A model generated the notes under the pieces. That model was not told where the DNA came from. It was given only the letters and a program-made list of their open reading frames with translations, and ran no database searches. Source: Candidatus Methanomethylicota archaeon (GTDB taxonomy: Archaea; Thermoproteota; Methanomethylicia; Culexarchaeales; Culexarchaeaceae). From it: DNA of 64,000 nucleotides. Shown piece by piece: positions 48,223-56,825 of the stretch. The first letter of the stretch is position 1, and each line of letters opens with the position of its first letter. The stretch spans positions 39,963 to 103,962 of the forward strand of contig JAJHRD010000004.1 of assembly GCA_020833005.1 (NCBI GenBank). The letters run 5' to 3'. The position numbers and the translations under genes are program-made.

Positions 48223-50613
48223 CTAAACCTTAATCCTCCCCCTATCCTCAACACTCAATGGGCCAAGCTTCTCCACAATGGATATAAGATCACCTAAATC
48301 CTTCACAAGCCTCTCAGCCATATCGACGGCTATGGTGTCAAATTTAAGCCTCCTAGCATCAATCCTATATTTCCTCATTTGGGATCTAGCCTCCCTAATA
48401 ACATCATTAATTACATCTAAAACTTTGGGATGGTATGGTGACGCCCCCTCAAGGCAGTCTCCAATGAAAACTCCATCAGCACCATACTTGAATGCACTCA
48501 ATATTATTTTTGGTGTAAGCCTACTTGCACTTGGAACAGTTATAACCCTAACCCTACTATCGTAGGTAAGCCTACTGGTACCTGCAAGATCTGCAGCTCT
48601 ATAAGTGCAGGAGTCATCGAAGAATGCTATAACTCTAATTTCACCATCCCTCTTACTCTTAAGAGCCCCCTCAATCTGACTTAAAATTTGCTTCTCACTG
48701 TAATGCTTCAATTCAATAGCCCCCCTTGGGCAGTATGGTATGCAACTTCCACAACCAACACATAGAGCTTCACTAATATGCGCTTTACCATCCACCATAC
48801 TTATAGCCCCCAGCGGACACTTATCAACGCAGATTCCACAACCATTACATGATTCATCAATTACATAGGCTTTTATTGGCTCTATAAGTATCCTACCTTG
48901 ACTTATAAGTCTAAGAGTTCTCCCAGCAGCTGCACTGGCTTGAGCCACACTATCAGCTATATCCTTAGGTCCCTGTGCACATCCACATATGAAAACCCCC
49001 TCCCTAAGCGTATCCACAGGCCTATACTTTGGGTGAGCTTCAAGTAGGAATCCATCTGGACCTATATTCAACTTAAGCTTCTTAGCTAAATCCTCAGTTC
49101 CACGTGATGGAACTAAACCCACAGATAAAACCACAAGATCAAATTCATCTTCAATAAATCTTCCAGTCAATGTATCTTCAGCCCTAACTATAAGCCTACC
49201 ACTCACGGGATCCTCAATGACTTCACTAACCTTCCCCCTAACGAATTTAACCCCTAAATCCTGTGCCCTCATATAGTATTCCTCAAACCCCTTACCATAA
49301 GCTCTAATATCAATGTAGAATAAGGTTATATCCCTAGTTACATCTTGCCTCTTCAACGTCATAGCCTGCTTAATAGTGTACATGCAGCAAACCCTCGAAC
49401 ATCCAGGTCTACCAATCTGCTCATCCCTAGAACCCACGCAATGTATGAATGCAATCTTCCGGGCAATTTGACCATCAGATAACCTAATAACCTTACCACC
49501 AGTTGGACCTACTGGCATAACCATCCTCTCCAATTGTGGCGCTATTATAACATTCTTGTATACTCCATAACCATACTGTTTAAGTTTAGTTGCATCGAAG
49601 GGCTCATAGCCAGTGGCAACTATTATTGCATCCACAACAATATCCAATATCCTCTCCTTATCATCGAAGTTTATAGCCTTCTGTGGGCAAACCCTCTCAC
49701 AAACCCTACATATCCCCTTAGTTAAGTATAGGCAAGATTTTGGGTCTATGAGATACTTGTATGGAACAGCCATTTCATGTGGAACGTATATTGCCCTCCT
49801 ACTTCTAAGACCATAATTGAATTCATCTGGTGCAGATGCAGGGCATTTTGATGCACATATCCCACAAGCAACACATTTACTCATATCAACATATCTTGGT
49901 TTAACCTTAACCTTAACGTGGAAATCACCCACACTCCCACTAACATCCTCAACTTCACTGTAAGTCAGTAATGTAATGTTTGGATGATTATAGACTGCAG
50001 CCATTTTTGGTGAGAGTATACAGAGGGAGCAATCGTCAGTTGGGAATGTGTAGCTTAACTGAGCCATCCTACCCCCAATTGTGGGTTCCCTCTCAACCAA
50101 GTAAACTTTACAACCGGAATCAGCCAAGTCCAATGCAGCCTGAATCCCAGCTATGCCAGCACCAATAACCATAACCCTATTCCCAACCTTAACCTCCCTC
50201 GCCTCTAGAGGTTCATTAAGCTTAACTTTACCAATAGCAGCCATTATCTGATCAATAGCTCTTCTAGTAGCCCCATCTGGATCGTTGGAGTGAACCCATG
50301 AATCCTGCTCCCTAATATTAACCATCTCAAACAAGTATGGGTTTAAACCAGAATCCTCGAGGAGCTTCATGAATGTTGGACCATGAAATTTTGGGGAGCA
50401 AGCTGCAATGATAACCCTATTCAAATTATATCGTTTAATATCCTCCCTAATCTCCCTCTGACCAGCTTCAGAACATACATGCTCATTATCCCTAACTAGA
50501 ACAACACCATCAACACCGCTAATAGCCTTCAAAACCTCACTTATCTTAACGACATTGGATATATTTCCACCACAATGACAAACATAGACGCCAATCCTAA
50601 CATCATTAGCCAT
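48223..50613 (-). CDS. hdrA: HdrA fused to a degenerate MvhD-like domain
   Basis: A 796-residue protein. N-terminal VGVYVCHCGGNIS, then FAD/NAD fold GAGIAGIQAALDLADSG, IGGRMAQL, Fe-S motifs CVACGICASKC and CRVCERVC, further flavin motif HCVGSRDEQ, and a C-terminal two-cluster ferredoxin CNGCGICVDKC and CVGCGSCIPYC. Residues about 661-796 align with MvhD, the [2Fe-2S] adaptor that links hydrogenase to Hdr, but only two of its five ligand cysteines remain (DDSCTYR and IGDCLEG). HdrA is the flavin-based electron-bifurcating subunit in methanogens. Loss of the [2Fe-2S] site suggests a different electron donor or a purely structural contact. First gene of the upstream redox operon. Confidence 0.93.
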   Translation of the reverse strand: MANDVRIGVYVCHCGGNISNVVKISEVLKAISGVDGVVLVRDNEHVCSEAGQREIREDIKRYNLNRVIIAACSPKFHGPTFMKLLEDSGLNPYLFEMVNIREQDSWVHSNDPDGATRRAIDQIMAAIGKVKLNEPLEAREVKVGNRVMVIGAGIAGIQAALDLADSGCKVYLVEREPTIGGRMAQLSYTFPTDDCSLCILSPKMAAVYNHPNITLLTYSEVEDVSGSVGDFHVKVKVKPRYVDMSKCVACGICASKCPASAPDEFNYGLRSRRAIYVPHEMAVPYKYLIDPKSCLYLTKGICRVCERVCPQKAINFDDKERILDIVVDAIIVATGYEPFDATKLKQYGYGVYKNVIIAPQLERMVMPVGPTGGKVIRLSDGQIARKIAFIHCVGSRDEQIGRPGCSRVCCMYTIKQAMTLKRQDVTRDITLFYIDIRAYGKGFEEYYMRAQDLGVKFVRGKVSEVIEDPVSGRLIVRAEDTLTGRFIEDEFDLVVLSVGLVPSRGTEDLAKKLKLNIGPDGFLLEAHPKYRPVDTLREGVFICGCAQGPKDIADSVAQASAAAGRTLRLISQGRILIEPIKAYVIDESCNGCGICVDKCPLGAISMVDGKAHISEALCVGCGSCIPYCPRGAIELKHYSEKQILSQIEGALKSKRDGEIRVIAFFDDSCTYRAADLAGTSRLTYDSRVRVITVPSASRLTPKIILSAFKYGADGVFIGDCLEGASPYHPKVLDVINDVIREARSQMRKYRIDARRLKFDTIAVDMAERLVKDLGDLISIVEKLGPLSVEDRGRIKV

Positions 50614-50726
50614 GATCCCGCCACCAGCATAGCAAGGGGAAACCTACTTAAACCAATATTCAACAATACAATTTATAAGTTTTGGTTGGGTAATATGGAA
50701 AACATTATCTATAGGCATGAATCATA

Positions 50727-51224
50727 ATGAAGTGTGAATTTATGGAGGTAGCAATATTCGATTTAGATGGAGTAATAGCGGATGTAAGCGGGAGAATTGA
50801 GAAAGCTTTAAGGGAGCTTGGCAAGGAAAACTTAAATGAACTCTCAAGGGAAGATAGAAGGAGGTTTTGGGAAATATTCCTAAACCCAGAACTACTGGAA
50901 CTGGATAAACCTAGGATGGATGTTATAGATTATATGAGGAAGATTAAGGATAAGGGGTTAAGGATAATCATAGTAACTGGAAGAACAATTAAACAGAAGA
51001 ACGAAACTTTAAAGCAATTGAGCTCCTGGGGGGTTCCATACGATGAAATATACTTTAGGATGGCGGGGGATTTGAGGAAGGATTCAATCTACAAGAGGGA
51101 AGTGGTGAAGCTACTGCTAAAGAGGGGGTATAATATAGTGGAAGTGTGGGAGGATAGCGATGAAGTCATAAGAGAATTAAGAAAACTAATTCCAGATGCG
51201 AAAATAGTAAAAATTGAAAGCTAA
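50727..51224 (+). CDS. HAD-superfamily phosphatase
   Basis: A 165-residue hydrolase with the four HAD motifs: nucleophile FDLDGVIADV, IIVTGRT, a lysine in RKDSIYKREVV and the acidic VEVWEDSDEVI. Compact, with no large cap domain, resembling the 3'-phosphatase part of polynucleotide kinases and small nucleotide/sugar phosphatases. Substrate unknown. 22 bases before the DUF917 gene on the same strand. Confidence 0.83.
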   Translation: MKCEFMEVAIFDLDGVIADVSGRIEKALRELGKENLNELSREDRRRFWEIFLNPELLELDKPRMDVIDYMRKIKDKGLRIIIVTGRTIKQKNETLKQLSSWGVPYDEIYFRMAGDLRKDSIYKREVVKLLLKRGYNIVEVWEDSDEVIRELRKLIPDAKIVKIES

Positions 51225-51246
51225 ATTATGATATGCGGGTGATAAC

Positions 51247-52311
51247 ATGGATATAATAAGGTTGGGGGATGTGGAAAAATATGTTTATGGTGGAGCAGTC
51301 CTAGGTGGAGGTGGTGGAGGAAGCATAGAGGAGGGGGTTAAAATAGGTAGAATTGCAACACAAATATCGCCAATAAAACTTTTGGATGTAGATGAAATGC
51401 ATGATGAAGAAAGTTTAGTAACAATATCGATGGTGGGAGTACAATCAAAGGGGGTTATACTACCATACCATCACATACGCATAATAGAGCTCATGAAAAT
51501 GTTCAATGTGAATATTGATGGATTAATTGGAAGTGAATGTGGAGCCACAGCAGTAACACATGGATGGATACAAGCGGCAGTATATGGGATGCCCGTTGTG
51601 GATTGCCCATGTGATGGGAGAGCACACCCCACTGGAGTTATGGGTGCCATGGGATTACATAAAATAAGGGACTATAGAACGGTGCAAGCAGCATGTGGAG
51701 GCAAAGAGAATTTGGAGATAATTGTTAGTGGCAGTATAGAGGCAACTAGCAGAATCATTAGACAATTCTCCATGGAAGCTGGTGGATGCGTAGCTGTAGC
51801 AAGAAACCCAGTAAAAGTGGATTATGCAAAGAGGAATGGAGCTCCAGGAGCATTGAAACAAGCTTACAAAATAGGTGAAGCAATATTATCAGTGGATAAA
51901 CCTGAAGATAGAATTGAATCCGCGGTAAAGACATTAAATGGGGAGATTATCTGTAGAGGTGAAGTTAGGGGGAAGAGGATGGAAATTGAAGGTGGATTTG
52001 ATGTTGGATACATAGAAGTTGTGGATGAGGGTAACGAGCTATACAAAGTGACATTCGTAAACGAATACATGAGCATACACAGGTGGGATGAGACAATAAC
52101 AACCTTTCCAAACCTAATAAACATATTCAGCCTAAAAACAGGGCTACCACTAAACTCAGCTGAAGTAAAACTTGAAGAACCAGTAGCCATAACAGTTGCA
52201 GATAAGAATGCAATAAAGATCGGTGAGGGATTAAGGGATAGAAAACTATATGAACCAATAAAAAGTATTATGAAGGATAAACTAAACTTAGAATTGGAAT
52301 TCAAAATATAA
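51247..52311 (+). CDS. DUF917 family protein
   Basis: A 354-residue member of DUF917, proteins related to the hydantoinase/oxoprolinase group and common in amino-acid or pyrimidine catabolic loci. Recognisable are GGAVLGGGGGGSIEEG, VGVQSKGVILPYHH, EIGGxNG-like GLIGSECGATAVTHG and PVVDCPCDGRAHPT. Biochemical role not established. The PxpBC 5-oxoprolinase gene 5 kb away may reflect a related catabolic theme. The stop is followed by back-to-back A/T tracts. Confidence 0.85.
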   Translation: MDIIRLGDVEKYVYGGAVLGGGGGGSIEEGVKIGRIATQISPIKLLDVDEMHDEESLVTISMVGVQSKGVILPYHHIRIIELMKMFNVNIDGLIGSECGATAVTHGWIQAAVYGMPVVDCPCDGRAHPTGVMGAMGLHKIRDYRTVQAACGGKENLEIIVSGSIEATSRIIRQFSMEAGGCVAVARNPVKVDYAKRNGAPGALKQAYKIGEAILSVDKPEDRIESAVKTLNGEIICRGEVRGKRMEIEGGFDVGYIEVVDEGNELYKVTFVNEYMSIHRWDETITTFPNLINIFSLKTGLPLNSAEVKLEEPVAITVADKNAIKIGEGLRDRKLYEPIKSIMKDKLNLELEFKI

Positions 52312-52312
52312 T

Positions 52313-52335
52313 TTAAAAAATGGGTTTATTTTTTG
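52313..52335. terminator. Bidirectional terminator between convergent DUF917 and membrane operon
   Basis: An A6 run (52315-52320, T run on minus) and a T6 run (52329-52334 on plus) lie between the two convergent stop codons, so each transcript meets a T-run just after its own stop. Confidence 0.45.
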
Positions 52336-53039
52336 GTTTTCTTGTAATAGTCGTATCCAAGCAATGTACCAAGCAATATCAATGCAACCCATGGGAAGAA
52401 CATTTTCGCTTCTACAGGATTTGGAGGAATCCCCAGTAGGAATTGCACTCTACCAATAAATACAGCCATCCTCGTTAGTACTGTGTAGCCATAGGCAGCG
52501 CCGAAACCTATCATCATGGCATATCTAGCAAACTTGTTAACAGGCTTCCAGAAAGCAGCCTCTTGCTTCAAAGTGAATGTGAAATACGCCAGTGTACAAA
52601 CCACTATAAGCATGGTCACAAAATTGTTGAATGCAGTCCAAGCATCAACACCAACAACTTTTAATGCCGCTGTAGCTCTAACCTGCTCTAAAACTTGTGC
52701 AAACACAACTCCCCTAAGTGCGAGACCTATAGATGTACCCACAGTTATGGCTAATGGTATTCTATACAGGAAGAAGTACTTCTTTGAGAATCTGAAGTAC
52801 CATAATACTGATAATAGTAAAGCCAATACAAATGCTATACTATCCCCAATTGTCTTTGACCATACTCCAACCCACTGACCTTTCAACCAATCAAGATCGT
52901 ATGCAATACCATATCCAGTTGCAGCTCCAATAAACACATATTCAGCAAATCTGGAATACGGGTTCTCCTTGTATAGGAATGTGTAAACTGCAAGTGTGAA
53001 GAATACTCCCAAAAGTATACCAAATAAAGCCACACTCAT
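52326..53039 (-). CDS. Uncharacterised membrane protein, last gene of the DUF6754 operon
   Basis: A 237-residue integral membrane protein with about seven segments, starting VALFGILLGVFFTLAVYTF and containing NPYSRFAEYVFIGAATGYG, FAVxGVxVxxAVL-type VGTSIGLALRGVVFAQVL and YAMMIGFGAAYGYTVLTR. It recurs with DUF6754 genes in archaea and some anaerobic bacteria as far as I know, without an assigned role. Start overlaps the previous gene by 4 bases, showing translational coupling. Confidence 0.65.
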   Translation of the reverse strand: MSVALFGILLGVFFTLAVYTFLYKENPYSRFAEYVFIGAATGYGIAYDLDWLKGQWVGVWSKTIGDSIAFVLALLLSVLWYFRFSKKYFFLYRIPLAITVGTSIGLALRGVVFAQVLEQVRATAALKVVGVDAWTAFNNFVTMLIVVCTLAYFTFTLKQEAAFWKPVNKFARYAMMIGFGAAYGYTVLTRMAVFIGRVQFLLGIPPNPVEAKMFFPWVALILLGTLLGYDYYKKTKK

Positions 53040-53884
53040 TTCGATCGCCTCCTCATGAAGTAAGCTATGTTACCTATAATAACGAACAACACGAAGACAA
53101 TATGGCTTGTCGATAGAACATCTGCTGAAGCAACACCCAACCCCTTCCTACCAATTATTAGCTCATATTCAGCTGCAGCCCTCAACCCTGGAAGTGCACC
53201 TTTAATTTGACCACCCGCCAGGTATGGAGCTATAGTGGGAGCCATAACTCCAATACAACCCACAATCATTGGAACTTTATATGGGACGTACCATTGTCTA
53301 ACCCACTCATCAGCTCCAGGAGTACCAGTTTCAAAACTTACAAGCAATGCTACATCCTTTGCGGAGCGCAGACCTTGCATAATTGGATATTCACTTACAG
53401 ATTTCTTATAATAGTAATCGGTGGGTAATGTGGACCAGAAATCTTTCCCTAAAGCTGCCATTGCAGTTTCACCTCCAGGTGTATATCCAAGGAATATCCA
53501 ATCCACACCATACTTCTTATTATATGGGGGTTGCTCTGGCTTTAACTCCTTTAACACCATATCAGCTATTGGGGGACCATCAACCCATATAGCAATAATA
53601 ACAACTTTAACAGGTCTCGTAAATAGGTGATGTAAAGTTGCAACGGCAATTGGATACAATTCACCAAGCCCTCCAAAACTAAAATCAAAACTTACAACAA
53701 CAATGGAGCCAGCTGGTAACTCATCAATAGCCTTTGCATATGCAAGTGCTTGAGGACCTATAGAGACTGGTAAGCCAATTGGATATATGAAGGGCAACAG
53801 TATTACAATCCATAGAATGAGGTATATTATTCTAGCATCAAGAGCTTCAAGTTTCTCCCAAACACGTGATGTAGCCATGTTCAT
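53036..53884 (-). CDS. Uncharacterised membrane-anchored protein of the DUF6754 operon
   Basis: A 282-residue protein with a membrane segment near each end (IIYLILWIVILLPFIYPIG and SHIVFVLFVIIGNIAYF) and a roughly 200-residue domain between. The middle looks like an alpha/beta (Rossmann-like) domain: AGSIVVVSFDFSFGGLGEL, PVKVVIIAIWVDGPPIADM, YGVDWIFLGYTPGGE and DVALLVSFETGTPGADEW. That domain may be on the outer face of the membrane. No known enzyme motif is evident. Four-base overlaps with both neighbouring genes. Confidence 0.65.
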   Translation of the reverse strand: MNMATSRVWEKLEALDARIIYLILWIVILLPFIYPIGLPVSIGPQALAYAKAIDELPAGSIVVVSFDFSFGGLGELYPIAVATLHHLFTRPVKVVIIAIWVDGPPIADMVLKELKPEQPPYNKKYGVDWIFLGYTPGGETAMAALGKDFWSTLPTDYYYKKSVSEYPIMQGLRSAKDVALLVSFETGTPGADEWVRQWYVPYKVPMIVGCIGVMAPTIAPYLAGGQIKGALPGLRAAAEYELIIGRKGLGVASADVLSTSHIVFVLFVIIGNIAYFMRRRSK

Positions 53885-54531
53885 TCACCACCCCTCAAAT
53901 ATCCCCTTTCATAACCCAATAAAACTCTAATTCCAAGTACCATAGCTCCAAGTCCACCCCCTATCATTATAGCCCTATTAATAGCCATATTGGGAATGTT
54001 GTAAAGCCAATCACCAAGATCGGCTATTTGTGGTATTAGAAATGTTCCTAAAGGTGCATTTCTAAGAACTAGTATAGTGCCTGATATCAATAGGAGTGCA
54101 GCTTCCAAAGATCTTGCTTTAAATGCTCTGTATGCAGCAGATGTAATGTAGAACGCTAAAATACCATATAAACTCGATGATAGTGGCACTAAAACATTGT
54201 CGTAAAGGAACTTAAACCAGTAACCAGTTAATCCAAGACCCAATTCAGGGAATGGTAAACCAAGAATAGCCATTAAAAACATAACTATTATCAGCACTAA
54301 ACTATACCCCCAATACGTTCGGCGACGGGTTACCCTTGGAACGTGAATCAACAATAATGATGCAAGACCGACGAGAAGCGCACCAGTACCTACAACCAAA
54401 CTCCATCGCACAATCTTATCTTGAATAGCTTCAACAGCAGTACCCATCTCAACGAAATATGGGATTACTTGTATCAATGCAAAAATTATTGTTATTGCTA
54501 TTGGTATTTCAACCCTCCTAAACCAAGCCAT
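53881..54531 (-). CDS. Uncharacterised polytopic membrane protein of the DUF6754 operon
   Basis: A 216-residue protein with about six membrane segments, e.g. IPIAITIIFALIQVIPYF, LVLIIVMFLMAILGLPFPEL and FYITSAAYRAF. The second half has LEAALLLISGTILVLRNAP and PNMAINRAIMIGGGLGAMVLG, the best-conserved stretch of this family. Could form a channel or transport core with the other three proteins. 3 bases after the DUF6754 gene. Confidence 0.65.
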   Translation of the reverse strand: MAWFRRVEIPIAITIIFALIQVIPYFVEMGTAVEAIQDKIVRWSLVVGTGALLVGLASLLLIHVPRVTRRRTYWGYSLVLIIVMFLMAILGLPFPELGLGLTGYWFKFLYDNVLVPLSSSLYGILAFYITSAAYRAFKARSLEAALLLISGTILVLRNAPLGTFLIPQIADLGDWLYNIPNMAINRAIMIGGGLGAMVLGIRVLLGYERGYLRGGE

Positions 54532-54534
54532 CCA

Positions 54535-55344
54535 TCACCACCTCAACATTTTAACAATAAAATCATTACCGAAAAGTAGCAAAATGAAACTTACGATAAT
54601 TAAAGCTATTGAAATATACTTACCTATATCTTGTGACACTATACTTCCAATCATTGCTGCATCTTTACTTAAATATGCCCCTGCAGCAAAAATCTCTTCA
54701 CCTATCAATGTATAGTCCGTGGCAACTACGAAGAATGGGATCTGATGAATATTGGCAGTCCCTGAAACTTGCATAGCACCGACCATGTAACCTACCTCTG
54801 AGAGTTGTAGGGATTCAGCCCAATATCCACCAACCATGATATTTGCACCAGCCTTCTCCCTCTGCATCAAACTCATATAACCAAGCGAATAACCAAACTG
54901 CCAACCGGAAAGGTAAACTATGTCCTCCACTCTAAATTGATCCATCTTACCCTCCATCCTATAAGCATTCTCAACAATCTCCCTAGCAATGGGATAGACA
55001 ACCAGCTGTCTTACTGGAACTATAAGTCTAACCCCATACTTGGCGCATAACTGTGCTACATATCCCAAAACTGCAAGTCCAGCAATAGTCTGCGGACCAT
55101 AAGTTGCATCAGCTATGCTTGCTATGCCATGAGAGCAGAATACTGGTCTACCCATCTCAGTAGCCCTACCCACAGCCTCATCAATAGCATCCAAACCGGG
55201 AACCTTTCTTAAATATGGAATTTTGCCAGCTTTACCACGCCTAATGAAGTACGCTGCAGATACTGCAACTATCAACAGGAAAACCATTCCACTTACCCTA
55301 CCAGACTTGAAAATCTGTTGTAGTAGAAGTGGAGTAATATCCAT
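54535..55344 (-). CDS. DUF6754 family membrane protein, first gene of a four-gene membrane operon
   Basis: A 269-residue protein with one membrane segment at each end (GMVFLLIVAVSAAYFIRR and ISIALIIVSFILLLFGN) and a central domain including VGRATEMGRPVFCSHGIASI, GLAVLGYVAQLCAKYGVR, MVGGYWAESLQLSE and DYTLIGEEIFAAGAYL. I assign it to DUF6754. The central part has an enzyme-like alpha/beta look but no known catalytic motif. TATA-like TTTATAAAT at about 55380-55388 and AGGGGGC before the ATG support this as the operon start. Confidence 0.72.
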   Translation of the reverse strand: MDITPLLLQQIFKSGRVSGMVFLLIVAVSAAYFIRRGKAGKIPYLRKVPGLDAIDEAVGRATEMGRPVFCSHGIASIADATYGPQTIAGLAVLGYVAQLCAKYGVRLIVPVRQLVVYPIAREIVENAYRMEGKMDQFRVEDIVYLSGWQFGYSLGYMSLMQREKAGANIMVGGYWAESLQLSEVGYMVGAMQVSGTANIHQIPFFVVATDYTLIGEEIFAAGAYLSKDAAMIGSIVSQDIGKYISIALIIVSFILLLFGNDFIVKMLRW

Positions 55345-55414
55345 TTAAAAAGCCCCCTAAAATAATTTTGATAAAACAATTTATAAAATTTTCTTATATT
55401 TTTTATACAATAAA

Positions 55415-56821
55415 TTATTTTATATTAAAATTAAATTTGCGAGTATTCACAATAACCTCAAGGGTGTATGTGGAAAGCTTTTTGAGATTTTCCCTGTATT
55501 TGAAGTATTTTATTGCGATGTCTGGGAAGAGGGCGTATGTGATGTAGTCTTCATCCTTCTCCACAAGTTCCTTTGGGAGTTCAGAAACTATTTTATTGTA
55601 GGCTGGCTCCAATATTTCTGCTGGTCTAACTGTTATTGGTTTTTCATCCCCCAAAGCCAGTTTAATTAGCTCTGGATTTATTTCTGCTGGAGGCTTCCCA
55701 TATAGTCCTTTAACATAGTCTCTCACCTCCCTTATTATTGTTGAGTATGGTTTCCCTGAAAGTACATTTACCACCGCCTGAGCTCCAACTATTTGTGATA
55801 ATGGTGTTACAAGTGGTGGGTAGCCTAAATCTCTCCTAACCCTTGGAACTTCCATTAAAACTTCATCAAGTCTATCTTCAGCACCTTGCATTCTCAATTG
55901 CTCCAATAGGTTGCTGAGCATTCCACCTGGAATTTGATGTTCAAGTACACTTGCATCCACTGGAGGGTTTTTCAATGCATAATCATATTCAGAGTACTTC
56001 TTCCTCTTCTCCCAGAAGTATTTTGAAGCTTTTAGAGCTAATTTCAAATTTATCTTCTTAATCTCGTATGGCGTCCCCTCCAATGATGAAACTATTGATT
56101 CCAGTGGTGGGTGTGATGTGTGCATGGACATTGATGATAGAGCGCAATCTACATAATCCGCCCCTGCTTCAATAGCTTTAACTATAGTTATTGGAGCAAA
56201 GCCTGCTGTGGTATGTGAGTGAACATCAACCCGCATGCCAACCTCACTCTTAATCCTCTTAACAAGCTCATATGCCACATATGGCTTCAATATTCCAGAC
56301 ATATCTTTAATGCATATGGAATCCACTTCCATGGATGCTATCTCTCTAGCTAATGATAGGTAGTAGTTTAATGTATGTATTGGGCTTACAGTATACACCA
56401 TACACAACTGGATTTCAGCTCCAACCCTCCTAGCAGCATCAACTGTCACTTTAACGTTTCTCAAATCATTCAATGCATCGAAAATCCTGAAAACGTCAAT
56501 ACCATTCTCAAATGCCTTCTCCACAAATTTCACGCATATATCATCTGGATAATGTCTATATCCAACAAGGTTCTGCCCCCTCAATAACATTTGAAGCTTA
56601 GTCTTCCTAACCCTCTCCCTAATGAGTTTAAGTCTAACCCATGGATCCTCATTCAAATACCTTAATGGGACATCGAAGGTTGCTCCACCCCAAACCTCCA
56701 TGGAGTAGAATCCTATATCATCCATCACATCCAATATTGGGAGCATATCCTCAGTTCTAAATCTAGTGGCTAATAGAGATTGATGAGCATCCCTCAAAGT
56801 GACATCTACAATTTCAACCAT
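55415..56821 (-). CDS. pycB: Pyruvate carboxylase subunit B / oxaloacetate decarboxylase alpha carboxyltransferase
   Basis: A 468-residue carboxyltransferase. The HMGL-like barrel has the metal Asp in IVDVTLRDAHQSLLATR, the catalytic Lys in SICIKDMSGIL and metal His pair in VDVHSHTTAGFAP. The conserved carboxylase-type C-terminal domain follows (PGGMLSNLLEQL and LGYPPLVTPLSQIVG). The biotin domain is not fused but is the next upstream gene, 4 bases away. It moves CO2 between carboxybiotin and pyruvate/oxaloacetate. The biotin carboxylase (subunit A) and sodium-pump subunits are absent from the window, so direction of reaction is undecided. Confidence 0.9.
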   Translation of the reverse strand: MVEIVDVTLRDAHQSLLATRFRTEDMLPILDVMDDIGFYSMEVWGGATFDVPLRYLNEDPWVRLKLIRERVRKTKLQMLLRGQNLVGYRHYPDDICVKFVEKAFENGIDVFRIFDALNDLRNVKVTVDAARRVGAEIQLCMVYTVSPIHTLNYYLSLAREIASMEVDSICIKDMSGILKPYVAYELVKRIKSEVGMRVDVHSHTTAGFAPITIVKAIEAGADYVDCALSSMSMHTSHPPLESIVSSLEGTPYEIKKINLKLALKASKYFWEKRKKYSEYDYALKNPPVDASVLEHQIPGGMLSNLLEQLRMQGAEDRLDEVLMEVPRVRRDLGYPPLVTPLSQIVGAQAVVNVLSGKPYSTIIREVRDYVKGLYGKPPAEINPELIKLALGDEKPITVRPAEILEPAYNKIVSELPKELVEKDEDYITYALFPDIAIKYFKYRENLKKLSTYTLEVIVNTRKFNFNIK

Positions 56822-56825
56822 AACC

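Noticed and set aside
36694..50613. Reading the cluster as a complete sulfur-oxidising sHdr locus or as methanogenic Hdr-Mvh
   Set aside because: Gene order and components (hydrogenase group 4, TfrA-like flavoprotein, no second hdrC/hypothetical set, no mvhA/G) do not match either system; only parts are shared.
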